Assembly: GCA_916048095.2 (NCBI GenBank)
Contig: OU696589.1
Coordinates: 4,192,448 to 4,256,447 of the forward strand
Source of the DNA: Sacculina carcini
Lineage: Eukaryota; Arthropoda; Thecostraca; Sacculinidae
Direction of reading: 5' to 3'
Length of the DNA stretch: 64,000 nt
The notes beneath the pieces were generated by a model. It was not told the origin of the DNA, did no database searches, and saw only the letters and a list, made by a program, of their open reading frames with translations. Each line of letters starts with the position of its first letter. Positions within the stretch are counted from its first letter, which is position 1. Of this stretch, positions 32,522 through 41,955 are shown piece by piece. The translations under genes and the position numbers were made by a program.

Positions 32522-33277
32522 ATGTCGGTGCACGGTGATGAACAAGGGACCAGCATGGACGTGCGTCTAATTCCGGAGTTCAGTGGATCGGACGCGCAGA
32601 ATATCACAGAGTGGTTGGACAGATTGGAACTCGTGTGTGAGCTTCGAGGCGTGACTGACGTGGCAACCGTCATTGCTCTGCGTTTGGCCGGCGGTGCTTT
32701 TGCTGTGTACCAGCAGCTACCGATCTCTGACAGAAAATGCGTGCAGAAAGTGAAGTCGGCCCTGCAAGCGGCATTTGGAATTGATCCGTACACAGCCTAC
32801 GAGCGGTTTCATGCCCGCACTCTACACCCCAACGAGACGCCCGATGTATACCTGGCCGATCTCAAGAGATTGGCTTCAGCGTTTGGTGGAGTACCTGACA
32901 TGGCTCTCCGGTGTGCATTTGTCTCGGGTTTGCCTGCAGAGGTGCGCACAACGTTACGTGCGAATTCTCGACTTGAGTCGCTGGATCTGCCACAGCTGAC
33001 AGCTAGGGCTCGCATACTGCTCCAAGAGAACCAGCACAACGAAGTGTGTCTGGCCGCCAGGGAACCAACAGCAACTCATACAGCACAGCGAGAATTCAAG
33101 TGTTTCTGTTGCGGAGGCATTGGTCATATCCAGCGCCATTGTCCATCCAACCGCAACCGCAGCAAATTTGATCACGACAAGCACAACAAACAAAACGGCC
33201 GAGACAGTCAGGGCAAGTCGGGAAACGACAGCGGAGAGGCGTCGTCAGCGCCGGACTCCTCTCCGAGACAATACTAG
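32522..33277 (+). CDS. Element D Gag
   Basis: A Gag-type structural protein of 251 residues starting at the ATG that directly follows the primer site. Capsid-like part: VRLIPEFSGSDAQNITEW, LAGGAFAVYQQLP, TPDVYLADLKRLA, AFVSGLPAEVRTTL. One CCHC knuckle (CFCCGGIGHIQRHC) near residue 195, then a basic and Ser-rich tail ending TAG... in the zero frame at 33277. The last 58 nt overlap the protease frame. Intact, and homologous to Gag of element G, which has two knuckles. Confidence 0.85.
   Translation: MSVHGDEQGTSMDVRLIPEFSGSDAQNITEWLDRLELVCELRGVTDVATVIALRLAGGAFAVYQQLPISDRKCVQKVKSALQAAFGIDPYTAYERFHARTLHPNETPDVYLADLKRLASAFGGVPDMALRCAFVSGLPAEVRTTLRANSRLESLDLPQLTARARILLQENQHNEVCLAAREPTATHTAQREFKCFCCGGIGHIQRHCPSNRNRSKFDHDKHNKQNGRDSQGKSGNDSGEASSAPDSSPRQY
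33220..33270 (+). promoter_or_regulatory. Element D -1 frameshift signal: G_GGA_AAC plus stem-loop
   Basis: Gag codons TCG GGA AAC put the heptamer G_GGA_AAC at 33220-33226 in frame. After the 5-nt spacer GACAG, CGGAGAGG pairs perfectly with CCTCTCCG around an 18-nt loop containing CGTCAGCGCC. A -1 slip leads into the open protease frame. Compared with element G the first stem pair changes from C-G to A-T, a compensatory change. Confidence 0.87.
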
Positions 33278-33580
33278 CCAGGACGCTACCGACGGTGAAT
33301 GCGACCATCGACGGTGTTGAGCGACGTGCGCTCGTCGACACGGGCTGCAGTCAAAGCATAGCACATGTGTCCTGCTGCAGAAAATGGGCGCGCAAAAAGG
33401 TGAGTGTCGTAACCATGAGCGGTGAGAGATTCTCGACGTTGGGAACGGGCACAGTGACACTCAGTATTGGTGATGATGTTCTACCGTGCCATGAAGTTGT
33501 TGTTTCACAGACAAGGCCACTGGGGTTCGATTTCATCTTGGGAATGAATGCAATCACGTCGTTGAAGGGTGTGTGTATAT
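33223..33580 (+). pseudogene. Element D aspartic protease, split by element E
   Basis: The -1 frame after the slippery site (GKRQRRGVVSAGLL), then VNATIDGVERRALVDTGCSQS with the catalytic DTG, and FDFILGMNAITSLKGVC. At 33581 the LTR of element E interrupts it; the frame resumes at 38152 after E and its target duplication. Homologous to the element G protease. Confidence 0.85.
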
Positions 33581-33848
33581 TGTGGGAGTGCGCAGCGTGA
33601 AGAAAATTACCTCAACAGATGTCGCTAGCAGTCGGGCATCGAGAGTGGGTCGTCTGCTTAGCGCTAGCAGTCGGGCATCGAGAGTGGGTCGTCTGCTGAT
33701 CCTACTGAGCCGTTTAAGTGAACGGCAGTGAAGTTTTGAAGCCCGCGTGTTTCGTGTGTGTTGCTCTTGCGAGTCGCTACTTTCATTTGTGTTACAGTGT
33801 TGTTTGTGTGTTATGGTTATCTTGTTAATACAGTCTCAGACTTGAACA
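33581..33848 (+). repeat. Element E 5' LTR with internal 39-bp duplication
   Basis: CGCTAGCAGTCGGGCATC starts at 33623 and again at 33662. The duplication is present in both LTRs, so it predates this insertion. Confidence 0.9.
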
Positions 33849-36800
33849 TGGCGCAGCCGACAGGATCCAGTGATACTCATTCAATGAGTGATTCTTCATT
33901 TTCATGGAGCGGTAAAATTTCTGTGCCAGCAAAACTGGATCTATCTATTGACCGAAGCGAAGCGTTCACGTTGTGGCGAGAGCGCTGGACCGACTACGTG
34001 CTACTTTCCGGTCTGAAAAGTCAGAGTCGGGAAGTTCAGATGGCAGTATTTCGGTCGTGCATCAGCGACGAAAGTCTGAGAATTGTAAAAAGCCTCGATA
34101 TCGCCGAAACAGACAAGAACAATGTGGACGTAATCTTGCGACACTTGGATGTTTATGCCAAAGGGCAAGTAAACGAGGTGATCGAGCGCAAAAACTTCAA
34201 CTCACGTGTGCAAAGAAATGGCGAGTGCTTTGACGATTTTCTCATCAGCCTGCGCGAATTGGGCATGTCGTGTAATTTTTGTGACAAATGTCAAGATAGT
34301 CTCGTCCGCGATCGCATCGTGGTGTGCATGCGAGACACAGCCACCATTAAGAAACTGTGTAGCGTGAAAAGCTTGGACCTTCCGACGGCTATCGATATTT
34401 GTAGAGCAGAAGAAGCCGCCAGTCGCGATACGGAGAAAATAGAGACCGATAGAGTCGGCAGAGTGCACGGTGTTCGCAATGGCTTCAGTAAGCATGCCAG
34501 CCGAGCACCTTCGAGTTCTGAACCAGAGTGTCCCCGGTGCGGAAGACACCACGCGCGCAAAGGCAAGTGCGCAGCACATGACCAGAAGTGCAGAAGATGC
34601 GGCAAATTAGGTCATTTTGCCACGAAATGCAAGACATCCCTCGATGACAGAGATCGCGCCGAGAACATAACCGTTGCCAACAAACAGTGGAAAAACAGGT
34701 ATGTGTCAGCAGCGATTGTTTCAAGCGTCATGTCAGTCCGAGCTCCCCGTGTGGATGTTGTCGTCGATGGACATGTGACGGTGTCTGCGTTGCCGGACAC
34801 AGGAGCCGACATTACAGTGGCTGGGGTGGATGTGCTGGAAAAATTTGAGCACATCAACAACCTGCTGCCCAGCACGGATCGACCGTATTCAGCCGATGGC
34901 ACCAGAATGTGTCCAGTCGGTATATGTCCAACGACCGTTTCCCTCGGCGAGTTGTCAGTCGAAGTGGACGTGCATGTACTCAAAGGAGTATCCGGAATGC
35001 TTCTGTCGTGGAACGTGTGTCGAGAATTGGGCATCATTTCGAGGGACTATCCGAATCAACTGAACCCGTCCGCGGTGAACATCGTCGCAGAGGCCAACGA
35101 TCGAAAGCGTATATCGTCAGCTGAAGATGTCATCAGCGAATTTCGCGACGTCTTCAGTGAAGAGATTAAATGCTTGCCGGGTGAATCGTTCAAGATCAGA
35201 GTCGCCGATGGTAGCAGACCTCACAGCGTCACAGCGCCGCGTCGGGTGCCACTCCCGCTACGTGATGCCTTGAAAGAGGAACTGCACTCACTGGAGTCAC
35301 AAGGTATCATCACACGTGTAACAGAACCGACGGAATGGTGTTCCCCGATCGTGGTGACGCCGAAGAAAGGTGGGAAAATTCGTCTGTGTGTCGATCTCAC
35401 CAAACTCAACCGATGCATTCAGAGAGAATTGTTTCAGTCCAGCACACCAGCGGAGTGTGTAGCATCTATGGTAACGGCTGAAGCAAAATATTTTGCAGTG
35501 TTTGACGCAGCTAAAGGCTATCATCAGTGCCCGCTCAGTCAGGAAAGCCAACCGTTGACCACCTTCATCACTCCGTTTGGTCGATACATGTTCCGCCGTG
35601 CGCCGTACGGCATCTCGTCGATATCTGACCACTACAATCGTCGGATGAACGAGGCTCTTGAGGGACTGACAGGAGTCCAAAGACTAGTAGATGACGTCAT
35701 CATTTATGGCAGCTCAAAAGAGGAGCTTCAAGAACGTGCCACCAATTTCTTGGTCAGATGCCGTCAGCGGAAAATAACTTTGAATCGCAACAAAGTTCAG
35801 TATATGCTGCCACGGTGTAAATTCGCAGGATTCGAAGTCAGCGCAAGCGGGTATTCTATCGACACTGCTCTGAACGAGGCTATCTCGAAATTTCCGGTTC
35901 CGACAAACTTGACGAATCTGCGCTCATTCTTTGGTCTGTGCAACCAAATCGGTTCATTTTCGCCGGATCTGTCAAAATGGTTGGTTCCTCTTCGTGGATT
36001 GTTGAGCACGAAAAACACGTTTTTGTGGAAAGACCGGCATACTGCAGCATTTCATGAAGCACGAAAAGCTTTGTCATCACAAGATGTGCTGAAATATTTC
36101 GACGCTAAAGCTCCGACATACCTGCATACAGATGCTAGTCGTCTGAACGGGCTTGGTTTCATGCTTCAACAAAAACAGCCGAATGGCGAAATGGGCGTCG
36201 TGCAATGTGGATCGCGCTTTCTGAACGACGCAGAAAGCCGTTATGCCGCGATCGAATTGGAGCTGCTGGCCATAGTGTGGGCATTCAAAAAATGTCGCCC
36301 GTTTCTTTCCGGTCTTGAACACTTCGAGGTTTTGACAGATCACCGGCCATTAGTACCAATCCTCAACTCAAAATCGCTCGATGACCTGGCTAATCCGCGC
36401 TACAGCGTTTGCGGTTTAAGCTGGAAGAGATTGGACCATTCTCCGCTCGATGGGTCCCGGGGAAGCAGCACACTGCCGCTGACGCGCTTTCGCGGCATCC
36501 CGTTTCGCCCGCAACGGAGAAAGAAGAGGCCGATGACGGCACGACCATCGCTGCGTGTGTCACTACGGATCCAGAGATCCCCGACCTCAATCTACAGCAG
36601 CTTAAGGCGGAATCTGCAGCTGACCTTGAGCTACAGATGCTCCAGCAAACCATCATGGACGGATTTCCGGATCGCAAAGGCGATATGAACAACAAGCTTC
36701 AACGCTACTGGCCTGTACACGAACGACTGTCGGTGGAAGACGATCTGGTGTTCCTTGGTCGCCGGCTGGTCATCCCGAAGTCCATGAGGTCACAAATATT

Positions 36801-37926
36801 GCGTGACCTGCACGCGAGTCATGCGGGCAAAGAAAAAACCAAGCAGCGAGCTCGGCAGGCCGTTTATTGGCCCGGTATTGATGTCGACATCGACAACATC
36901 ACCAAACATTGTGGTAAATGCCAACAATACCTACCATCACAGGCTCCAGAAACCATGACGCGTCATGCAAAGGCTACTCGACCGTTCGAATACGTCTCCG
37001 TCGACATTGCTGAACACGGAGGACACAAGTTCATCGTGCTGGTGGACCATCTCTCAGGGTGGCAATTCGTCAACGACCTGGGATCATCGGCGGTCACAAG
37101 ACGTCTACTTGATACTTTCCGTACCATCTTCTGCATGGTAGGCGTGCCTGTGATAATCTACTCCGACGGAGGACCGCAGTTCACATCGGGAGAATTCGCT
37201 CGATTTGCGGAGCTATGGCGTTTCCAACACGTGCGCTCATCACCCCATCACCCGCAATCGAACGGAAGAGCCGAGGCCGCCGTCAAATCGGCCAAAGCGC
37301 TGATTAAAAAGTGCTGGGATGGGGGGAGAGGAGGCCTTGACGCTGACAGCTGGGCCAAAGGCATACTTCAGCAGAGGAACACGCCTGGACCAGACAGCAG
37401 ATCGCCGGCGGAGATTCTCTACGGTCGTCCGGTGAGAGACATGGTGCCTGCACACAGACGACAGTTCAGCTCAGAGTGGCAGAAGTCCAGCGAAGAAGCG
37501 GAGCGCGTGATGGACACTTACGAGTGCAAATCCGAGGAGAGGTACAACCAGGGCACCAGAGACTTAACCGAGCTAAGCCCGGGAAACAACGTCGCGGTCC
37601 AGTGTCACGCGACCAAGGAATGGACCAGGTATGGAGTGATCGTCGAGAAATTGCCGCATCGTCGATACCTTGTCAAGATGCTCAGCGGACGAGTGGTAGC
37701 TCGCAACCGACGACACATTCGCCTGAGATTCGGCCACGCTCTGAGGCCAGACGTCCAGCCAACAAGTGCATCATCCGAAGGAGACGCAGCACAGAGGAGC
37801 GAGGAGCCATGGAGATCAACTCGCTCTCGTCGTCGTCCCCAAAGGCTCATCGAAGTCATGAAAATGACTAGGGGGGCGTGTGGGAGTGCGCAGCGTGAAG
37901 AAAATTACCTCAACAGATGTCGCTAG
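33848..37926 (+). pseudogene. Element E gag-pol polyprotein, one frameshift
   Basis: The ATG uses the last base of the LTR and the first two of the primer site, so residues 2-5 (AQPT) are written by the primer site. Order: Gag with CNFCDKC, then two zinc knuckles (CPRCGRHHARKGKC, CRRCGKLGHFATKC, near 34529-34630); protease (ALPDTGADITVAG, near 34791); RT (VDLTKLNRCI, FDAAKGYHQCPL, APYGISSISDHYNRRM, catalytic LVDD near 35685); RNase H (TDASRLNGLGFML, AIELELLAIVWAF, TDHRPLVPIL). A missing base near 36401 shifts the frame. Then KQHTAADALSRHP, integrase HHCC (HASHAGKEKTKQRARQAVYW, CGKCQQY), SVDIAEHGG, YSDGGPQFTS, GRAEAAVKS. There is no stop before the 3' LTR; translation would end at 37926. Confidence 0.88.
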
Positions 37927-38146
37927 CAGTCGGGCATCGAGAGTGGGTCGTCTGCTTAGCGCTAGCAGTCGGGCATCGAGAGTGGGTCGTCTGCTGATCC
38001 TACTGAGCCGTTTAAGTGAACGGCAGTGAAGTTTTGAAGCCCGCGTGTTTCGTGTGTGTTGCTCTTGCGAGTCGCTACTTTCATTTGTGTTACAGTGTTG
38101 TTTGTGTGTTATGGTTATCTTGTTAATACAGTCTCAGACTTGAACA
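37879..38146 (+). repeat. Element E 3' LTR
   Basis: 268 bp, no visible difference from the 5' LTR. The purine tract TAGGGGGGCG precedes it. Confidence 0.9.
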
Positions 38147-39035
38147 TATATCTACTGACAGTAATATTACGTTCAATCCATGTGCGAATGATTCTGTGTT
38201 ACGTGGTAAACTGGTGCACACTCACACTGCGTTGGGTTCGTCTGAGGATAAAAAGCATGTGGATGACGACATACACGTCGATGAAAAGGATTTTTCACTA
38301 TCATTCACCGACAGGGGTGGTTTCTGGACAGTTCGCTGGAAGTGGGCCAACGGTGTAGAGCCTGGGATGTGACACAATCAGATATCAGAATACCACGTGA
38401 AAAAGTCTAATCGACCTCAGTACGTGACGGAATTGCGTGATTGGATTGCCAGAGGTTGGCTGGTGGAGTATGATGAATCCAGGTTCGGTCCGGTAAAAGG
38501 CCTCATACCGTTGATGGCTGTCGAGCAGCCAAATAAAAACAAGGTCCGGCCGGTACTCGACTACAGGGAAGTGAACAAAAGCATTGATAGCCACACAGCG
38601 GATGCTGACGCGTGCGGCCAAAAGCTGCGTGAATGGCGTCGTATGGGCGTCAATGTGGGTATATTGGACCTTGAGAAAGCTTACTTGCAGATTCGAGTTG
38701 ACCAGTCACTGTGGCCGTATCAAACTGTTGTGATCGACGGAACTCGCTTTTGCCTCACAAGACTTGGATTTGGTTTGAATGTGGCGCCAATGGTTATGAA
38801 GGCAGTGGTGGACGCAACACTGAAGATGGACCGAGAGATAGAAAGTGTGGCATCAGCCTATGTGGATGACATTTTGTTCAAGGCCGATATTGTCTCACCG
38901 GAACGCATCAAATGCCACTTTGCACGATATGGGTTGAGCAGCAAGGCTCCCGAAGTCGTCGCAGATGGGTCGAGAGTATTGGGTCTGCGTATTTGGGAGG
39001 AGCGTGGACAACAATTTACCGGAATTGCCAGCTAA
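38147..39035 (+). pseudogene. Element D protease end and reverse transcriptase
   Basis: Resumes the D frame after E. A linker with TVRWKWANGVEP (compare CKWKWLDDHEP in G) is followed by an in-frame TGA at 38370-38372, then SEYHVKKSNRPQ and YDESRFGPVKG. The RT has VRPVLDYREVNKSIDSHT, GILDLEKAYLQIRVD, CLTRLGFGLNVAPM and the catalytic AYVDDI near 38858-38875. Near 39010 the frame shifts by +1 and this reading ends at 39035. Confidence 0.83.
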
Positions 39036-39678
39036 GCTCACAAAAAGGTCATTGTTTTCGTATTGTGGGGCACTCATTGCTCATTATCCGTCGTGTGGTT
39101 GGTTGAGAGTGGCTTCAGCATTTGTCAAGAGAAAGGCGAACGCTGTGTCCTGTGGCTGGGACGACGAAATCAACGATGATCATCTCAAGAGTGTCGTAGC
39201 TGATTTGGACAGAAAAGTCAACCGAGAAGATCCATCACATGGGCGTTGGGACGTGAGTGAGATTACTGCTCGTCTTTGGGTAGACGCAAGCTCGCTGGCA
39301 ATTGGAGCATGTCTTGAGTCAAACGGAGACGTGATTGAAGATGCCGCATGGCTAAGACGAGATGACGCCACGCATATTAATATGGCAGAACTAGATGCGG
39401 TGGTCAAGGGCATCAATTTGGCCATTGTGTGGGAAATGAAAAGTATCGAATTGATGACGGACTCCGCAGTGGTGCATAAATGGGTGAAAGATGCGTTGTC
39501 TGGAAAATCACGCGTCAAAACAAAGGCCGCGGGGGAAATGCTCATTCGCCGCAGAATCAGCCTCATTGCCGATCTTGCACATGAATATGACATGTCAATT
39601 GAAGTGAAACTCGTTAAGAGAACTGCTCTGCAGAGAACAAAGCAGATGTGCTCACTCGGGTGCCACGGACCTGGTTGA
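39010..39678 (+). pseudogene. Element D RNase H
   Basis: A connection region (LFSYCGALIAHYPSCGWLR) leads into an RNase H domain with LWVDASSLAIGACLE, INMAELDAVVKGINL and LMTDSAVVHKWV, giving the Asp, Glu and Asp of the active site. The frame breaks near 39635; the next frame continues with NKADVLTRVP. Confidence 0.8.
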
Positions 39679-40748
39679 AGGATAATGAATTGCGTGACGC
39701 GCCGATTTGTGCCGCTGGAATAGATAGAAATCAACTGATCAGTAATATCCACCACGATTCTGGTCACCCAGGCGTCAGGAAGTCACTGTTTTTTGCTCGA
39801 AAAGCCGACCCAGGTGTCACCCGACGCGAGGTATATGCAGTAGTGCGAAAATGCGATGTGTGCAACTCCGTAGATCCCGCCCCAGTGAAGTGGAGGAATG
39901 GAAACTTGAGCGTCAGAGATGTGTGGGACAGGATTGCCATTGATTTCACGCACTACGGTGGTTGTCATTACCTCTCAATCATCGATTGTGGACCGTCTCG
40001 GTTCACTCTTTGGAAATGTGTTCGTGTGCAGACAAGTGCTGTTGTGGTGGCATTACTTGAATCGCTGTTTCTTGAGAGGTCTGCCCCGCGTGAAATTTTG
40101 CTCGATAACGACACTGCGTTCAGAAGCAGAGAGTTTCGGCAATTCGCGGCCAGTTGGGGGGTGAGAATCCACTACCGATGTGCTCATGCACCATCCGGCA
40201 ACGGTATAGTGGAGAGATGTCATCGTTCGGTTAAAACAATCGCTGCTCGCAAGCAATGCACCATTCAGGAAGCTGTATATTGGTTCAACGTCCGGCCGCA
40301 AAACAATGATGAATCAACATCTCCATTCAACATGCTGTATCAGTACACTGCGCGAGTAAAAGGACTCAGTCATGATTTATATGTTGCCCGCCAGGACGTC
40401 GAAGAGTGCCCGTTTGTTCAAGGTGACTTGGTGTGGGCAAAGCCACCAAACAGTCGCTGTTACAGCACATATTTACCCGGCGTAGTGACTCGTGTTGTGT
40501 CTAATCAATCAGTGGAGGTTGACGGTGTGCCGCGACATGTTCGGGACCTGCGTATGCGGCATACTGAGCCCGAAGTCGCTCAGCAACCGATTTCAGACGA
40601 TGAAGAGCTGGTCTTGAGTTTTGGGCGAGCCCCGAGGGCCAACGTGGCATCGCACGACGTCGCACCCGCAGAATCGCCTCGGAGGTCTAATCGACGGCGT
40701 GTAGCCCCTCGGTGTTTTTGTTGCGATGAGCAACAGGAAGGAGTGTAA
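39636..40748 (+). CDS. Element D integrase and C-terminus
   Basis: Integrase with the zinc-binding domain (IHHDSGHPGVRKSLFF, CDVCNS), the catalytic core (IAIDFTHYGG, LLDNDTAFRS, NGIVERCHRSVK: Asp, Asp, Glu all present) and a C-terminal region (LVWAKPPNSRCYSTYLPGVV, RHVRDLRMR). It ends with RSNRRRVAPRCF and a TAA at 40746-40748 that overlaps the first bases of the 3' LTR. ACAGGAAGGAG before the LTR is the polypurine tract. This part is open, but upstream breaks mean it is not made from this copy as part of a normal polyprotein. Confidence 0.8.
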   Translation, partial: NKADVLTRVPRTWLKDNELRDAPICAAGIDRNQLISNIHHDSGHPGVRKSLFFARKADPGVTRREVYAVVRKCDVCNSVDPAPVKWRNGNLSVRDVWDRIAIDFTHYGGCHYLSIIDCGPSRFTLWKCVRVQTSAVVVALLESLFLERSAPREILLDNDTAFRSREFRQFAASWGVRIHYRCAHAPSGNGIVERCHRSVKTIAARKQCTIQEAVYWFNVRPQNNDESTSPFNMLYQYTARVKGLSHDLYVARQDVEECPFVQGDLVWAKPPNSRCYSTYLPGVVTRVVSNQSVEVDGVPRHVRDLRMRHTEPEVAQQPISDDEELVLSFGRAPRANVASHDVAPAESPRRSNRRRVAPRCFCCDEQQEGV

Positions 40749-41257
40749 TTTCACAGTGTTCATCCGAGGCGCCAGAGAGAGCGATGCGCGAGATGTTCCG
40801 ATATATTGAACATTTGCTTACATGACATTCAACGTTTGTATGTCTGTGTGTCTGTATACACGCGCAGCACTGGTCGCGTTGGCAGACGCCGTGTATGTGT
40901 GTGTGCAGTCATGTGTATGTGTGGATGTGTATGTGTGCGCGTGTGCGTCTATCCTGTACTGTCTTGGTGGCGATGTAACTGGGGGAAGTATGGGCAGTGT
41001 AAAGGGGGTTCGATGACGCGTTGAGTTTCATGGGGAGTCGAGATCGAGCGTTCATGGTGTGGGTGTGAACGATGCGCGGAAGCTTTGAGTGACAGTGTAC
41101 GGCGGTGTGCAGAATGCATTGTTCTTGGTATTTTGTACTCGTTTCCGCGGTGTGAATATCGAGTGTTGCGTGTATTTACTCGGTGTCATATTGTGCGATT
41201 GTGTGATTGTGTTATATATATTTCATCGTCCATCATTTGTTCTCCAATACAACTACA
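40744..41257 (+). repeat. Element D 3' LTR
   Basis: 514 bp with about eight substitutions relative to the 5' LTR; followed by the duplicated target CTTTC. Confidence 0.88.
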
Positions 41258-41742
41258 CTTTCCTTGTCCAAATCGAAGAACATGACATTTATTTGTATTG
41301 AAAGGCATTTGCCACTCCTCACTCCATCTTGATAAATTGTCCAGACATGTTTGCATGATAATGCAGTCCTCTAAGCCGGTTATATCCTTTTGTATTTTTA
41401 AATCATCGGCGAACATGTTCATATAAACACTTGTCGGCACTATCTCCTCGATGTCATGAATAAACATTACAAATAGTATATGTGCTAGAGCTGTGCTCTG
41501 AGGCACTCCGCTGGTGACACTTCGCCATGAAGAGTAGTGACCCCGTACACATGTCCGCATTTCTCTATCCGTTAGGAAGTCACCTATCCATCTTTCTAGT
41601 TGCTTGCTGACTCCTCCAGTTTTTGTCAATTTGTATAACAATTTCTTGTGAGAAACCTTGTCAAAGGCCTATTCAAAATCGATGTAGATTGAATCAGTCC
41701 AGTGGTCTCTTTCTTGAATGTTCTTTGTGACGCGACTGTAGA
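41258..41742 (-). pseudogene. LINE L: RT palm region
   Basis: Minus strand. IDFE-stop-AFDKVSH, then LLYKLTKTGGVSKQLERWI, VTSGVPQSTALAHILFVMFI (PQS in place of PQG) and the catalytic FADDLKI, ending in CHVLRFGQGK where element D begins; the RT continues at 31994-31651. The stop in the AFDKV block and the altered PQG show it is dead. Its upstream end is cut by a TG-rich microsatellite at 41743. Confidence 0.8.
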
Positions 41743-41955
41743 AACTGTGTGTGTGTGTGTGTGGGTGGGTGGGTGTGTCTGTGTGCGTGTGTATGTGCAA
41801 TCTTCCAGCCATACTCACCTAATTGTGTTTATGTAAAAGGGAATTTACGGGCGTTAGTGGGGATTTAGCTCGAAAATGTAATGCACACTTGAGATAAATG
41901 AACAGCTATAAGTGTTGTATAATTGAAAAAGAGTTCCACTTTTATTCTCCAACTA
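41743..41955. other. Microsatellite and spacer, no gene
   Basis: TG/GGGT repeats (41743-41793) and about 160 bp of AT-rich sequence leading into the tandem array. Confidence 0.7.

Larger units (their letters stand above)
33581..38146 (+). mobile_element. Element E: Ty3/Gypsy LTR retrotransposon nested in element D
   Basis: Two 268-bp LTRs (TGTGGGAG...TTGAACA, offset 4298) that look identical, and target duplication TATAT (33576-33580 and 38147-38151). The primer site TGGCGCAGCCGACAGG follows the LTR directly and matches the 3' end of a tRNA-Ser type, the conventional arrangement. One gag-pol frame starts at the LTR boundary and has a one-base frameshift near 36401. Element F (46448-50981) is a close relative with the same primer site and Gag N-terminus. 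Confidence 0.9.
31995..41257 (+). mobile_element. Element D: LTR retrotransposon of a divergent Gypsy-like lineage, split by element E
   Basis: Two 514-bp LTRs (TGTAATTTC...CTACA, offset 8749) with about eight differences (about 1.6%) and target duplication CTTTC (31990-31994 and 41258-41262). The internal part encodes gag, a -1 frameshift signal, protease, RT, RNase H and integrase. The protease is split by element E (33581-38146). One in-frame TGA and two frameshifts in pol make it inactive. The primer site AGCTATTTCGGC is complementary to the 5' end of tRNA-Phe. The RT (LDYREVNKSID, LRFGFGLN-like block, AYVDD) belongs to a lineage I recall from nematode and tick sequences but cannot name. 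Confidence 0.88.

Noticed and set aside
36409..36688. Overlap of two element E frames as a programmed frameshift between RNase H and integrase
   Set aside because: Element F has one continuous frame here and E simply lacks one base near 36401; no slippery heptamer is seen.
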